The position numbers were made by a program, and so were the translations under genes. A stretch of DNA of 64,000 bases, taken from NCBI GenBank assembly GCA_004134985.1, contig REGQ01000033.1, positions 1 to 64,000 on the forward strand, given 5' to 3'. This document shows, piece by piece, positions 38,539 through 46,473 of this stretch; position 1 is the stretch's first letter; each line of letters opens with the position of its first letter. This DNA is from Paenibacillaceae bacterium (GTDB lineage: Bacteria; Bacillota; Bacilli; Paenibacillales; Paenibacillaceae). The notes below the pieces were generated by a model that was given only the letters and a program-made list of their open reading frames with translations, was not told the origin of the DNA and did no database searches.

Positions 38539-40104
38539 ATGAAACCGGCTATCACAGTTGTCGGGCTTGGGTCCGGGGATGCCGATCAATTGACGCTTGG
38601 GGTTTGGCGCAAGCTGCAGCAAGCGGAGCATCGTTATGTACGAACCGCAGATCATCCGGTTATGCGGTTGTTTCAGGAGCATAATCTGGCTTACCAATCG
38701 TTCGACAGCTTGTATGAGCAGGAGGATTCCTTTCCTGCTGTCTATGACGGCATTGCCAATGAATTAATTCGGCTGGCGCTGTCGCTCGGCGGGGAATCTC
38801 ATACAGGAAAGGATGCCGTCATCGCAGATGCGGCTGAGCAACGGGAGGGCGGTCAAGCTGCCCCAGCCGCCCAGGCGCTGCTGTATGCGGTTCCCGGCCA
38901 TCCGATGGTGGCAGAGCGGACCGTACAGCTTCTGCGCGAGCGTTGTCCCCAGCAGGGGGTTGAGCTTGAGATCATCGGGGGAGAAAGCTTCCTTGACCAG
39001 GCATTTACAAGGCTGGGCTTCGATCCTATAGAGGGCATGCAGCTGCTTGATGCGGCTGATTTGAAGCCGGCCTGGCTGCAGCCTGAGCTGCATACCGTTA
39101 TTGGTCAAATCTACGACAGCTATACAGCATCCGATGTCAAGCTGACTTTAATGGAGCGTTACCCGGACGATTGGCCGATTGTGGTTGGACATGCACTGGG
39201 CGTGACGGGAGAAGAACGCATTGCGACCATTCCGCTCTATGAGCTGGACCGGGAACAGCAGCAGTTCGGCAACCTGTCATTGGTATGGATTCCTCGCAGT
39301 GAGGACGCTTTGCTCCGCAATCGCTCCTTCGAACGGCTGCATGAGATTGTTCAAGTGCTGCGCAGTCCAGAGGGATGCCCTTGGGACCAGGAACAGACCC
39401 ATCAATCGATTCGCAAAAATTTCATCGAAGAAACGTATGAAGCGATTGAAGCGCTGGACAATGATGATCCTGCCGGAATGCGTGAGGAGTTCGGCGACGT
39501 GATTCTCCAGGTGATGCTGCATAGCCAGATGGAAGAAGAAGTAGGGACATTTACAATCTATGATGTCATTGAGTCCTTGAACGAAAAGCTGCTGTTCCGT
39601 CATCCGCATGTATTCGGCGATATTAATGCGGACAATGCTGACGAGGCGCTGGCCAATTGGGAGCGCATGAAAGCAGAGGAGAAGCGCAATCGCGGCATCG
39701 ACCCGGAGCAGCAATCTGCACTCGCTGGCATTCCGCCTGATCTTCCGGCCCTGATGAAAGCTTACAAAATACAGAAAAAAGCTTCCAAAGTAGGATTCGA
39801 TTGGCCTGATATTAGCGGTGCATTTGACAAAGTGATCGAAGAACTGCAAGAATTAAAGGAGGCCGCGCAATCGGGGCAGCCTGAGGAGCAGGCCGGGGAG
39901 CTTGGCGATTTATTGTTCGCGGCGGTGAATGTGTCACGGTTTCTGGGTACGGACCCAGAAGAGGCGCTTGCCAGAACAAATCGCAAATTTTTGAAGAGAT
40001 TTTCTTATATTGAGGATCAGCTTCGTATAAGAGGGAAATCTTTTGACCAGACTAGTTTAATAGAGATGGATGCCTGGTGGGAAGAGGCGAAGCGCCTCCC
40101 TTGA
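38539..40104 (+). CDS. yabN: YabN: tetrapyrrole-methylase domain fused to MazG pyrophosphohydrolase
   Basis: A 521-residue fusion. The N-terminal domain (about 1-230) is of the SAM-dependent tetrapyrrole methylase fold (ITVVGLGSGDADQLTLGVWR, LLYAVPGHPMVAERTVQLL). The C-terminal half holds two MazG domains: the first near 260-350 with RSPEGCPWDQEQTHQSI, EETYEAIEALDNDDPAGM and EEFGDVILQVMLHSQ; the second near 385-490 with GELGDLLFAAVNVSRFLG. MazG hydrolyses (d)NTPs and is thought to sanitise the nucleotide pool. The ATG has AGGAGGAG upstream. Same position as in B. subtilis. Confidence 0.94.
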   Translation: MKPAITVVGLGSGDADQLTLGVWRKLQQAEHRYVRTADHPVMRLFQEHNLAYQSFDSLYEQEDSFPAVYDGIANELIRLALSLGGESHTGKDAVIADAAEQREGGQAAPAAQALLYAVPGHPMVAERTVQLLRERCPQQGVELEIIGGESFLDQAFTRLGFDPIEGMQLLDAADLKPAWLQPELHTVIGQIYDSYTASDVKLTLMERYPDDWPIVVGHALGVTGEERIATIPLYELDREQQQFGNLSLVWIPRSEDALLRNRSFERLHEIVQVLRSPEGCPWDQEQTHQSIRKNFIEETYEAIEALDNDDPAGMREEFGDVILQVMLHSQMEEEVGTFTIYDVIESLNEKLLFRHPHVFGDINADNADEALANWERMKAEEKRNRGIDPEQQSALAGIPPDLPALMKAYKIQKKASKVGFDWPDISGAFDKVIEELQELKEAAQSGQPEEQAGELGDLLFAAVNVSRFLGTDPEEALARTNRKFLKRFSYIEDQLRIRGKSFDQTSLIEMDAWWEEAKRLP

Positions 40105-40280
40105 AGTTGGCGACTGATGCTCCCGGCCTTCCACAGCCTTCAGAAATAACAAGAGGCTGGCAGGATTTTTCAGGCATGAGGTTGAATACTACTCTATCGC
40201 AGCTATCATTTTAAACCGCCTTTGCCAATCCTGTGCCTTACCGTCTCTGACAATCAAAACTATATTAGGAGGCTGTAACA

Positions 40281-40553
40281 ATGAACAAAACAGATTTGAT
40301 TAATAACATTTCTACTAAGAGCGGACTTTCCAAACGTGATGTCGAAGCGGTGCTGAACAACTTCCTGGGTGAAGTAACTGACGCGCTGTCAAGCGGCGAA
40401 AAAGTGCAATTGATCGGGTTTGGCACGTTCGAAACCCGTAAACGGTCGGGCCGTGTTGGCCGCAATCCGCAGACCGGCAATACAATTACAATACCGGAGT
40501 CGAATGTTCCAGCATTCAAGGCCGGTAATAAATTGAAAGAAGCCGTAAAGTAG
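40281..40553 (+). CDS. hup: HU family DNA-binding protein
   Basis: A 90-residue nucleoid protein. MNKTDLINNISTKSGLSKRD, GFGTFETRKRSGRVGRNPQT (the DNA-binding arm) and VPAFKAGNKLKEAVK match HU (HBsu) throughout. ATG with AGGAGGC upstream. B. subtilis has no hup between yabN and yabO, so this placement is a lineage difference. rqcP starts five bases after the stop. Confidence 0.96.
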   Translation: MNKTDLINNISTKSGLSKRDVEAVLNNFLGEVTDALSSGEKVQLIGFGTFETRKRSGRVGRNPQTGNTITIPESNVPAFKAGNKLKEAVK

Positions 40554-40557
40554 AGTC

Positions 40558-40836
40558 GTGAGACTTGACAAATTTCTCAAAGTATCCAGATTGATCAAAC
40601 GGCGCACTGTCGCCAAAGATGTGTCCGAGCAAGGGCGCGTCTGGATCAATGAGCGCGAGGCCAAGCCAAGCAGCACCGTCAAAATCGGTGATGAGCTCAA
40701 AATTCAATTTGGGCAAAAGATGGTCACCGTTAAAGTAGAGCGGATTGCGGATACCACTCGTAAAGACGAGGCCAGCGGGCTGTATACTTTGATAAAAGAG
40801 GAAATGAATGCCCCAAGCGATAATGCGCTCTGGTAG
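40558..40836 (+). CDS. rqcP: RqcP (YabO), S4-domain ribosome quality-control factor
   Basis: A 92-residue S4 RNA-binding protein related to Hsp15. In B. subtilis it works with RqcH in adding C-terminal alanine tails to nascent chains on stalled 50S subunits. RLDKFLKVSRLIKRRTVAKD and the loop EQGRVWINEREAKPSSTVKI are the S4 signature. GTG start with no clear Shine-Dalgarno of its own, so it probably depends on coupling with hup. A strong terminator follows. Confidence 0.92.
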   Translation: MRLDKFLKVSRLIKRRTVAKDVSEQGRVWINEREAKPSSTVKIGDELKIQFGQKMVTVKVERIADTTRKDEASGLYTLIKEEMNAPSDNALW

Positions 40837-40882
40837 GCGACAACATCAGCATGACTTCACAGCAATTTGAATAATGATGCAG

Positions 40883-40940
40883 GAGCCAAGCGAATGTACT
40901 GTACGGACAACCGTCCGACAGTACAATTCCTTGGCTTTTT
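40883..40940 (+). terminator. Terminator after rqcP
   Basis: Long hairpin: GCCAAG/CTTGGC outside, TGTACTGT/ACAGTACA and CGGAC/GTCCG inside, then TTTTT. The rest of 40837-41154 contains no further supported gene. Confidence 0.9.
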
Positions 40941-41154
40941 CTTTCGCAATATAAATTGGGATCATACTGAAGACTGCCAGTTGTTTCAGATACGGTGAAT
41001 CTGGGTAACAAGAAATTGTCGGGATAACTTGGTTTGGCGACTTGCTGTACAATTGTTTTCACAATCTTGCACAGCGGTTTGCCGCGATAGCTTAGCTTGT
41101 TCTAAAACTTGTCTCCTTCTCATACGCTATAGTGTGATGAAAGGGGGCCAAGCC

Positions 41155-41436
41155 ATGCTGGAGCAAGGGAAAACGAAGCGGCAGGAAGTTAAAATGTTAA
41201 ACCGCAAGGTGCTTGATATTTCAGGAGTCAGCAATGTGGACAGCTTTGATAATGAAGAATTTCTATTGGAAACTGAATGTGGGTTTCTGGCGATTAAAGG
41301 GCAAAACCTGCACATTAAGCATCTTAATCTTGAACAGGGACAGGTGGCAATTGAAGGGCTGGTTCATTCGCTTGCCTATCTGGATGGTCAGACGAGCGGT
41401 AAAGCCAAGGGACTGTTCGGGAAGTTGTTCAAGTGA
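41155..41436 (+). CDS. yabP: Sporulation protein YabP
   Basis: A 93-residue spore-associated protein of the YabP/YqfC family, soluble and beta-rich (RKVLDISGVSNVDSFDNEEF, VAIEGLVHSLAYLDGQTS). In B. subtilis it is made in the mother cell under sigma-E. ATG 41155 follows GAAAGGGGG; upstream codons in the frame have no support. A CATACGCT at 41121-41128 resembles a sigma-E -10, but the -35 is poor. It overlaps yabQ by four bases (GTGA). Confidence 0.9.
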   Translation: MLEQGKTKRQEVKMLNRKVLDISGVSNVDSFDNEEFLLETECGFLAIKGQNLHIKHLNLEQGQVAIEGLVHSLAYLDGQTSGKAKGLFGKLFK

Positions 41437-42035
41437 ATCTCGAGGTGCAGTTCTGGACGTTACTGACGATGCTGTTTACGGGATTCTGCATGGGGGCGGC
41501 GTTTGATGTTTACCGTGTCGTCTCGTCCCGCCTGCAAATTGGTCGCTTGTGGATTCCCGTACTGGATCTGCTCTATTGGCTCGCAGCAACTATCGTAGTT
41601 TTTCATGTTTTGTCGAACAGCAACGAAGGCGAAGTCAGATTATACGTATTTATAGGACTTCTAATAGGTATTGCGTTCTATTTTTGGTTGTTTAGTTCAT
41701 CGGTGATTGCTTTTGTGGTATGGTTATTAAACATGATAAGCAAGTTCATTTGGTTTTTAGGGCGCTGTTTTGATGTAATGGTGATTAAGCCAGTGCTGCT
41801 TTTCTATAAGCTGCTGCGGGTGCTGCTTGGCCTGCTGGCCGCGTTTGCTATTTTTCTTGGCAAAGTTGTGCTACAATTGTTAAGACCATTCTGGCTTTTG
41901 CTTAGGTGGCTATTGAGACCGTTGTATCGCTTCGCTGCGAAGCTGGCTCGTCCCTATTGGGAGCGAATGCAAATCGGCAGCAAGTTTGAGAGATTCAAGG
42001 GAACACTTATCGCATTATGGAAAAAATGGTTCTAG
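41433..42035 (+). CDS. yabQ: Spore cortex biosynthesis protein YabQ
   Basis: A 200-residue membrane protein needed for spore cortex in B. subtilis. About five hydrophobic segments: near 9-30 (LLTMLFTGFCMGAAFDVYRV), 42-60, 70-90, 95-112 and 128-150, then a basic, aromatic C-terminus (RFAAKLARPYWERMQIGSKF). GTG start overlapping the yabP stop. It forms a sporulation pair with yabP, with divIC directly downstream. Confidence 0.9.
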   Translation: MNLEVQFWTLLTMLFTGFCMGAAFDVYRVVSSRLQIGRLWIPVLDLLYWLAATIVVFHVLSNSNEGEVRLYVFIGLLIGIAFYFWLFSSSVIAFVVWLLNMISKFIWFLGRCFDVMVIKPVLLFYKLLRVLLGLLAAFAIFLGKVVLQLLRPFWLLLRWLLRPLYRFAAKLARPYWERMQIGSKFERFKGTLIALWKKWF

Positions 42036-42048
42036 GGGGTTAGCGACA

Positions 42049-42366
42049 GTGAAGACAGCACCTGCCCAGAAAACTGTATATCCCGGCGCAAAAAGGCGGT
42101 TAAAGCTGTGGTTCATTATCGTTGCTCTCTTTATGGGCTGGGCCCTATACACAATGTTTAATCAGGCAGAGCGCAGAGCGGAGACAGAGCAGAGGCTCGC
42201 CGCTGCCAAGGAGCAGCAGGAATTGAGAGTTGGGGAATCGGACGAGTTGAAGAAGAAGCTAGAACTTCTCAACGATCCGGAATATATTCAAGAATTGGCG
42301 CGTAAGGATTACGGTATGATTATGCCGGGGGAGACCCCTATCCAAATTACTCGTCCCAATGATTGA
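42049..42366 (+). CDS. divIC: Cell division protein DivIC (FtsB-like)
   Basis: A 105-residue bitopic divisome protein that partners FtsL and DivIB at the septum. A basic cytoplasmic N-terminus is followed by one transmembrane helix (LWFIIVALFMGWALYTMF, about residues 19-36), a coiled coil (AERRAETEQRLAAAKEQQEL), and the conserved DPEYIQELARKDYGMIMPGE. GTG 42049 fits GGGGG about ten bases upstream; no other in-frame start gives a sensible N-terminus. Confidence 0.93.
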   Translation: MKTAPAQKTVYPGAKRRLKLWFIIVALFMGWALYTMFNQAERRAETEQRLAAAKEQQELRVGESDELKKKLELLNDPEYIQELARKDYGMIMPGETPIQITRPND

Positions 42367-42384
42367 TTAACGGGCGAATGTCTG

Positions 42385-42414
42385 TTGACCTTGCTTCCAG
42401 CCATACGTTATAAT
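42385..42414 (+). promoter_or_regulatory. Sigma-A promoter of yabR
   Basis: TTGACC (42385-42390), 18 bases, TATAAT (42409-42414). The leader to the ATG is about 100 bases and contains a perfect TGAAGCG/CGCTTCA hairpin at 42476-42493. Confidence 0.7.
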
Positions 42415-42522
42415 CACGGTATCGGTGACTTTACAGTTGGCCGGGAGTTATTGCAACGAATTTCTTTTATGCTTTTGAAGCGCAGACGCTTCACAAAACT
42501 TTTAGGGAGGAACATTTTATTC

Positions 42523-43038
42523 ATGGCAATTGAAGTGGGAGCCAAATTAGAGGGCAAAGTGACAGGCATTACGCATTTCGGGGCATTCGTCGATTTGTCG
42601 GGAGGTGTCACAGGGCTCGTTCACATCTCGGAAATTGCCGATAATTACGTCAAGGACGTGAAAGATCACCTTAAAATTGACGATGTGGTCAAAGTCAAAG
42701 TGATTAACGTGGACAAAGACGGAAAGATCGGACTTTCCATTAAACAGGCGATCGATCGGCCAGAAGGTCATACACCGCCACCGCCGCGCGAGCGAAGTGC
42801 TGGCGGAGCAGGAGATCGGTTTCCGCGAGGAGGCGGAGATCGCGGAGGCGGAGGAGATCGTGGAGGACGACCGTTTAAACAGGGCTCCGGCAAGCCGCCT
42901 TTTGGTAAACCGTCCTTCGGCAAACCTTCATTCGAAGATAAAATGTCGCGCTTCCTGAAAGATAGTGAAGAACGCATTTCTTCCCTGAAGAAAAACACGG
43001 AATCCAAACGTGGAGGCCGTGGCGCTAAACGGGTGTAA
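42523..43038 (+). CDS. yabR: S1-domain RNA-binding protein YabR
   Basis: 171 residues. The N-terminal S1 domain (about 1-78) has VGAKLEGKVTGITHFGAFVD, GLVHISEIADNYVKDV and KVINVDKDGKIGLSIKQA. A flexible Gly/Arg-rich RGG-like linker follows (PRGGGDRGGGGDRGGRPF) with FGKPSFGKPSF repeats, then a basic C-terminus. The family (general stress protein 13 type) binds RNA or ribosomes. ATG 42523 after GGGAGGAA. The Gly-rich part is longer than in B. subtilis YabR. Confidence 0.92.
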   Translation: MAIEVGAKLEGKVTGITHFGAFVDLSGGVTGLVHISEIADNYVKDVKDHLKIDDVVKVKVINVDKDGKIGLSIKQAIDRPEGHTPPPPRERSAGGAGDRFPRGGGDRGGGGDRGGRPFKQGSGKPPFGKPSFGKPSFEDKMSRFLKDSEERISSLKKNTESKRGGRGAKRV

Positions 43039-43063
43039 ATACAATATAGCAGTCGTATTTTCA

Positions 43064-43090
43064 AAGCAGAACCTCGCGGTTCTGCTTTTT
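43064..43090 (+). terminator. Terminator after yabR
   Basis: AAGCAGAACC and GGTTCTGCTT form a perfect 10-bp stem over a four-base loop, then a T run. Confidence 0.9.
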
Positions 43091-43151
43091 CGCGGTTGGT
43101 TTTTATTTGGTTATTTTCTTTATTTTACCTATCAATAATTCATAAATGGAT

Positions 43152-43180
43152 TTGACGGTTGGGGGGAGGGCTATTAAACT
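43152..43180 (+). promoter_or_regulatory. Candidate promoter of the ABC transporter operon
   Basis: TTGACG (43152-43157), 17 bases, TAAACT (43175-43180). The hexamers are imperfect. A second TTGACA at 43203 lacks a matching -10. No T-box or riboswitch pattern was recognised in the 100-base leader. Confidence 0.35.
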
Positions 43181-43281
43181 AAGAGAGATTCCTTTGCCGT
43201 AGTTGACAGATAAGAGAAGATTCGTCAGAAGAATAAGCGGTTATTGGTTTGTACATTACAATTTGAAAAGGGGTAATCAAA

Positions 43282-44274
43282 TTGAGAAAAAGATGGTATT
43301 CACTGCTGCTGGTCTGTGTAGCAGCGACACTTGTGCTTGCGGGTTGCGGTAAATCAGATGCGGAGTACAACATTGCAATTTCGCAGATTGTTGAACACCC
43401 ATCACTTGATGCTACACGTGACGGATTTATGGCGGCACTAAAGGACGCAGGCATTGTGGATAAAGAAAACCTTAAAGTGGATTTGAATATCGCTCAAGGC
43501 GATCCCACGAACAATCTGTCGATCGCCCAGAAAATTGCAACGGAAAAATACGATCTCGTACTTGCCATCGCAACCGACCCAGCATTAGCGATTGCTCAAA
43601 ATGTGAAGGAAATGCCTGTACTATTCGCGGCGGTTACTGATCCACTCTCGATAAATATTGTCAGTGACTTGAAAAAACCGGGCGGCAACATTTCTGGGGC
43701 GGCCGATACGAATCCAGATGCGATTCGTCAGTTGATGGATTTTATTGCTGCTCATTTCCCTGACATCAAAAAGTTGGGTATTGTCATTAATGCCGGCGAG
43801 GAAAATGCGGTAATTATGGCCAAGGTTGCTGAAGAAGCGCTTGCTGCGCATGGGATTACGCTGGTTAGAGCTTCCGCTTCAACAACTTCTGAAGTGAAGC
43901 AAGCTGCGGAATCGCTTGTTGGCCGCGCTGATGCGATTTACATCGCTTTGGACAACACGGTTGTAAGCGCAGTTGACTCCATTATCCAGATAGCCAATGA
44001 GAACAAGATGCCGTTCTTCTCTAGCGACAGAGATTCTGTCGAGGCTGGGGCGTTTGCCACAGTTGGCTTTAAATACTATGATCATGGCTATCAGGTCGGA
44101 CAGATGGCTGTGGAAATTTTGAAGAATGGCAAAAATCCAGGCGACATGGAAGTTACTTTGCCGGACAAGCTGGATCTCATTCTCAACCTGAAAGCAGCTG
44201 AAGCACAGGGTGTAACTGTTACGGATGAGATGAAAAACGAAGTGAAAGACAAAGAAACCAATATTATTGAGTAA
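43282..44274 (+). CDS. ABC transporter substrate-binding lipoprotein (ABC_sub_bind, TrpX-like)
   Basis: A 330-residue lipoprotein: signal helix and lipobox LAGC with Cys21, then a two-lobed periplasmic-binding fold of the ABC_sub_bind family (IAISQIVEHPSLDATRDGFM, PVLFAAVTDPLSINIVSDLK, TVGFKYYDHGYQVGQMAVEI). Relatives linked to the same permease and ATPase types in streptococci carry tryptophan (TrpXYZ); the substrate here is not proven by sequence. TTG 43282 with AAAAGGGG upstream. First gene of a three-gene operon inserted between yabR and spoIIE. Confidence 0.85.
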   Translation: MRKRWYSLLLVCVAATLVLAGCGKSDAEYNIAISQIVEHPSLDATRDGFMAALKDAGIVDKENLKVDLNIAQGDPTNNLSIAQKIATEKYDLVLAIATDPALAIAQNVKEMPVLFAAVTDPLSINIVSDLKKPGGNISGAADTNPDAIRQLMDFIAAHFPDIKKLGIVINAGEENAVIMAKVAEEALAAHGITLVRASASTTSEVKQAAESLVGRADAIYIALDNTVVSAVDSIIQIANENKMPFFSSDRDSVEAGAFATVGFKYYDHGYQVGQMAVEILKNGKNPGDMEVTLPDKLDLILNLKAAEAQGVTVTDEMKNEVKDKETNIIE

Positions 44275-44312
44275 GCTATACCAATCTTATTGACATGGCA
44301 GGAGGCAAAAAC

Positions 44313-45239
44313 ATGCTTGTAGCGATCTATGGGGCGATTGTGCTTGGCCTGCTGTACGCATTAATGGCACTTGGCGTCTATATTACTTTTCGGATTTTGG
44401 ATTTTCCTGACCTTACGGTGGATGGCAGCTTCGCAACGGGCGGGGCAATCGCAGCCGTAATGATCACACAAGGATATAATCCCGCCATTGCTACTCTTGC
44501 TGCGTTCGCCGGTGGCCTCATTGCTGGGGCATGTACCGGGCTTCTGCACACCAAAGGGAAAATTAACGGTTTGCTGGCAGGAATTCTGATGATGATTTCC
44601 CTGCATTCGATCAATATTCGAATTATGGGCAAGCCTAACGTCTCGCTTGTCAACGTTGAGACGCTTCTTACTCCGATAGCCAAACCAATCGGGCTGTATA
44701 TTCTGGTGTCATTGATTGCTATCCTATTAATCAAGTTTTTATTGGATGCCTTTCTGCATACGGACATGGGACTTGCTCTTAGGGCAACCGGCGACAATGC
44801 GCGGATGATTCGGAGCCTGGGTGCGAACACGGATACGACCAAAATTATCGGGGTCAGCGTGTCCAATGGCCTTGTGGCCATATCAGGAGCACTGATCGCC
44901 CAGCACGGCGGCTTCGCTGATGTCGGCATGGGCGTAGGGATGATTGTGATCGGGCTGGCATCTGTTATTATCGGTGAAGCGATCTTTGGGGCGAGAACCG
45001 TGGTGATTGCTACATTGGCGGTTGTCCTTGGTTCCGTGATTTATCGAATTGTTGTCGCGCTTGCTTTGCGCGTGCCTTTCCTCGATTCTTCCGATTTGAA
45101 ACTGATAACAGCGATAATTGTCATCTTTGCCCTTGTGATGCCTTATCTGCAGCGTGTTTCCAAACAGAAAAGAGCAGCGCGCAAGCGCGCCCTTGAATTA
45201 CTGCCTGCTTCAGCGCAGTCTGAGGGAGGAGAACGCTAA
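44313..45239 (+). CDS. ABC transporter permease (branched-chain amino-acid type)
   Basis: A 308-residue membrane protein with about eight or nine hydrophobic helices of the BPD_transp_2 class: YGAIVLGLLYALMALGVYIT at the N-terminus, RILDFPDLTVDGSFATGGAI, GLALRATGDNARMIRSLGAN (the cytoplasmic loop that meets the ATPase) and VGMIVIGLASVIIGEAIFGA. ATG 44313 has AGGAGG six to ten bases upstream; the in-frame ATG 44295 precedes that site. The stop codon shares one base with the ATPase start. Confidence 0.88.
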   Translation: MLVAIYGAIVLGLLYALMALGVYITFRILDFPDLTVDGSFATGGAIAAVMITQGYNPAIATLAAFAGGLIAGACTGLLHTKGKINGLLAGILMMISLHSINIRIMGKPNVSLVNVETLLTPIAKPIGLYILVSLIAILLIKFLLDAFLHTDMGLALRATGDNARMIRSLGANTDTTKIIGVSVSNGLVAISGALIAQHGGFADVGMGVGMIVIGLASVIIGEAIFGARTVVIATLAVVLGSVIYRIVVALALRVPFLDSSDLKLITAIIVIFALVMPYLQRVSKQKRAARKRALELLPASAQSEGGER

Positions 45240-46033
45240 TGCTGAGTATCGACAGGGTATCCAAATTATTTAATCCAGGCACTCCTGATGAGAAAATCGC
45301 GCTCATGAACGCCAATTTGCACTTGCAAGCTGGCGATTTCATCACTGTGATTGGCAGCAACGGGGCTGGAAAATCGACTTTGATGAATATCATTTCAGGG
45401 GTACTGAAGCCTGATGTCGGGACGGTCAGTATTGGGAACGAGCAAATTCAGAACTTGCCCGAGTACCAGCGCAGCCGCTGGATCGGAAGGGTCTTTCAGG
45501 ACCCGATGGCAGGCACAGCGCCGCACATGACTATTGAGGAGAATTTAACAATGGCATTCAAGCGGGGCAAGCCTCGCGGCCTTAGCTGGGGAGCTACTGC
45601 GGCGAAACGCCGAATCTTTCGTGAGCAGCTTCATCGTCTCGGGATTAACCTGGAAAATCGGATGGGGGCAAAAGTGGGGTTATTGTCTGGTGGCGAGCGC
45701 CAGGCGTTAAGCTTGTTGATGGCTACCTTCACAAAACCGCAAATTTTGCTGTTGGATGAACATACGGCAGCATTAGATCCTGCACGTGCCGACTTGATTA
45801 CTAGACTCACGGAAGAAATTGTGAGCCAGATGAATCTGACAACACTGATGGTTACGCACAATATGGAGCAAGCAATCCGGCTTGGCAACCGTCTGATTAT
45901 GATGGATAAGGGCCGAATTATTCTCGATATCCCGCAAGAACGCAAGCGGGGCCTTACCGTCGGGGAATTGCTCGGGGAATTTGAACGGGTCAGCGGTCAT
46001 CAATTGTCCGATGATCGTATTGTTCTAGGGTAA
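45239..46033 (+). CDS. ABC transporter ATP-binding protein
   Basis: A 264-residue ATPase that energises the adjacent permease. Walker A GSNGAGKST at residues 39-47, signature LLSGGERQALSL near 145, Walker B ILLLDEHTAALDP near 165, switch His in MVTHNMEQAIRLGNRLIMM near 205. GAGGGAGGAG precedes the ATG, which overlaps the permease stop by one base (TAATG). A terminator follows at once. Confidence 0.92.
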   Translation: MLSIDRVSKLFNPGTPDEKIALMNANLHLQAGDFITVIGSNGAGKSTLMNIISGVLKPDVGTVSIGNEQIQNLPEYQRSRWIGRVFQDPMAGTAPHMTIEENLTMAFKRGKPRGLSWGATAAKRRIFREQLHRLGINLENRMGAKVGLLSGGERQALSLLMATFTKPQILLLDEHTAALDPARADLITRLTEEIVSQMNLTTLMVTHNMEQAIRLGNRLIMMDKGRIILDIPQERKRGLTVGELLGEFERVSGHQLSDDRIVLG

Positions 46034-46052
46034 TCGCTAATTGAACAGAATT

Positions 46053-46085
46053 CAGCCCCGCCGTTTAACACGGCGGGGCTGTTTT
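46053..46085 (+). terminator. Terminator after the ABC operon
   Basis: Arms CAGCCCCGCCGT and ACGGCGGGGCTG over a short TTAAC loop, then TTTT. Confidence 0.9.
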
Positions 46086-46403
46086 GTGCTGCGGAACTTC
46101 CCTGTTTATGTCGGGGGACCGGAACGCTCATTGCCGGAATTTCTGATGACGAACGCAAACGCTTCGTCATTCTTTCCGCTACAAAAAAACTTTCTGTCAT
46201 ATCCCTTCTCCTCCGACACATTTGGACGGGGTACTCCACTATTTGTTGCGCTTCCTTTCCCACTTTTTGTAGAACCGTCACCTTTCCATCGCTCAGCTGG
46301 TTGCAGGTAAACCCTTGCTGTGACTGGCTTTGCCAACCACCTGACAAGGCCTGAACAATGCATTTTATTTTGTCGGAAAAAACTTTGTACAAGCTGGCGG
46401 GTT

Positions 46404-46436
46404 CTGACAAACTTCTGAGAAGCATGCTCCTATAAT
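46404..46436 (+). promoter_or_regulatory. Spo0A-type sigma-A promoter of spoIIE
   Basis: CTGACA (46404-46409) and TATAAT (46431-46436) separated by 21 bases. That long spacer is the hallmark of Spo0A-activated sigma-A promoters such as B. subtilis spoIIE. TGTCGGA at 46371-46377 is one mismatch from the 0A box, and the complement of TCTGACA is a weaker match. The preceding 46086-46370 holds no supported gene, only an ATGACGAA/TTCGTCAT inverted repeat at 46146-46170. Confidence 0.7.
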
Positions 46437-46473
46437 TAGAAACACGATATCCTAAGAGAAATGGTGGTGCCTG

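Noticed and set aside
41101-41128. Sigma-E promoter before yabP (CATACGCT)
   Set aside because: The -10 is plausible, but the -35 region (TCTAAAA) fits poorly; not strong enough to annotate.
43203-43240. Second promoter (TTGACA at 43203) for the ABC operon
   Set aside because: No acceptable -10 hexamer at 16-19 bases.
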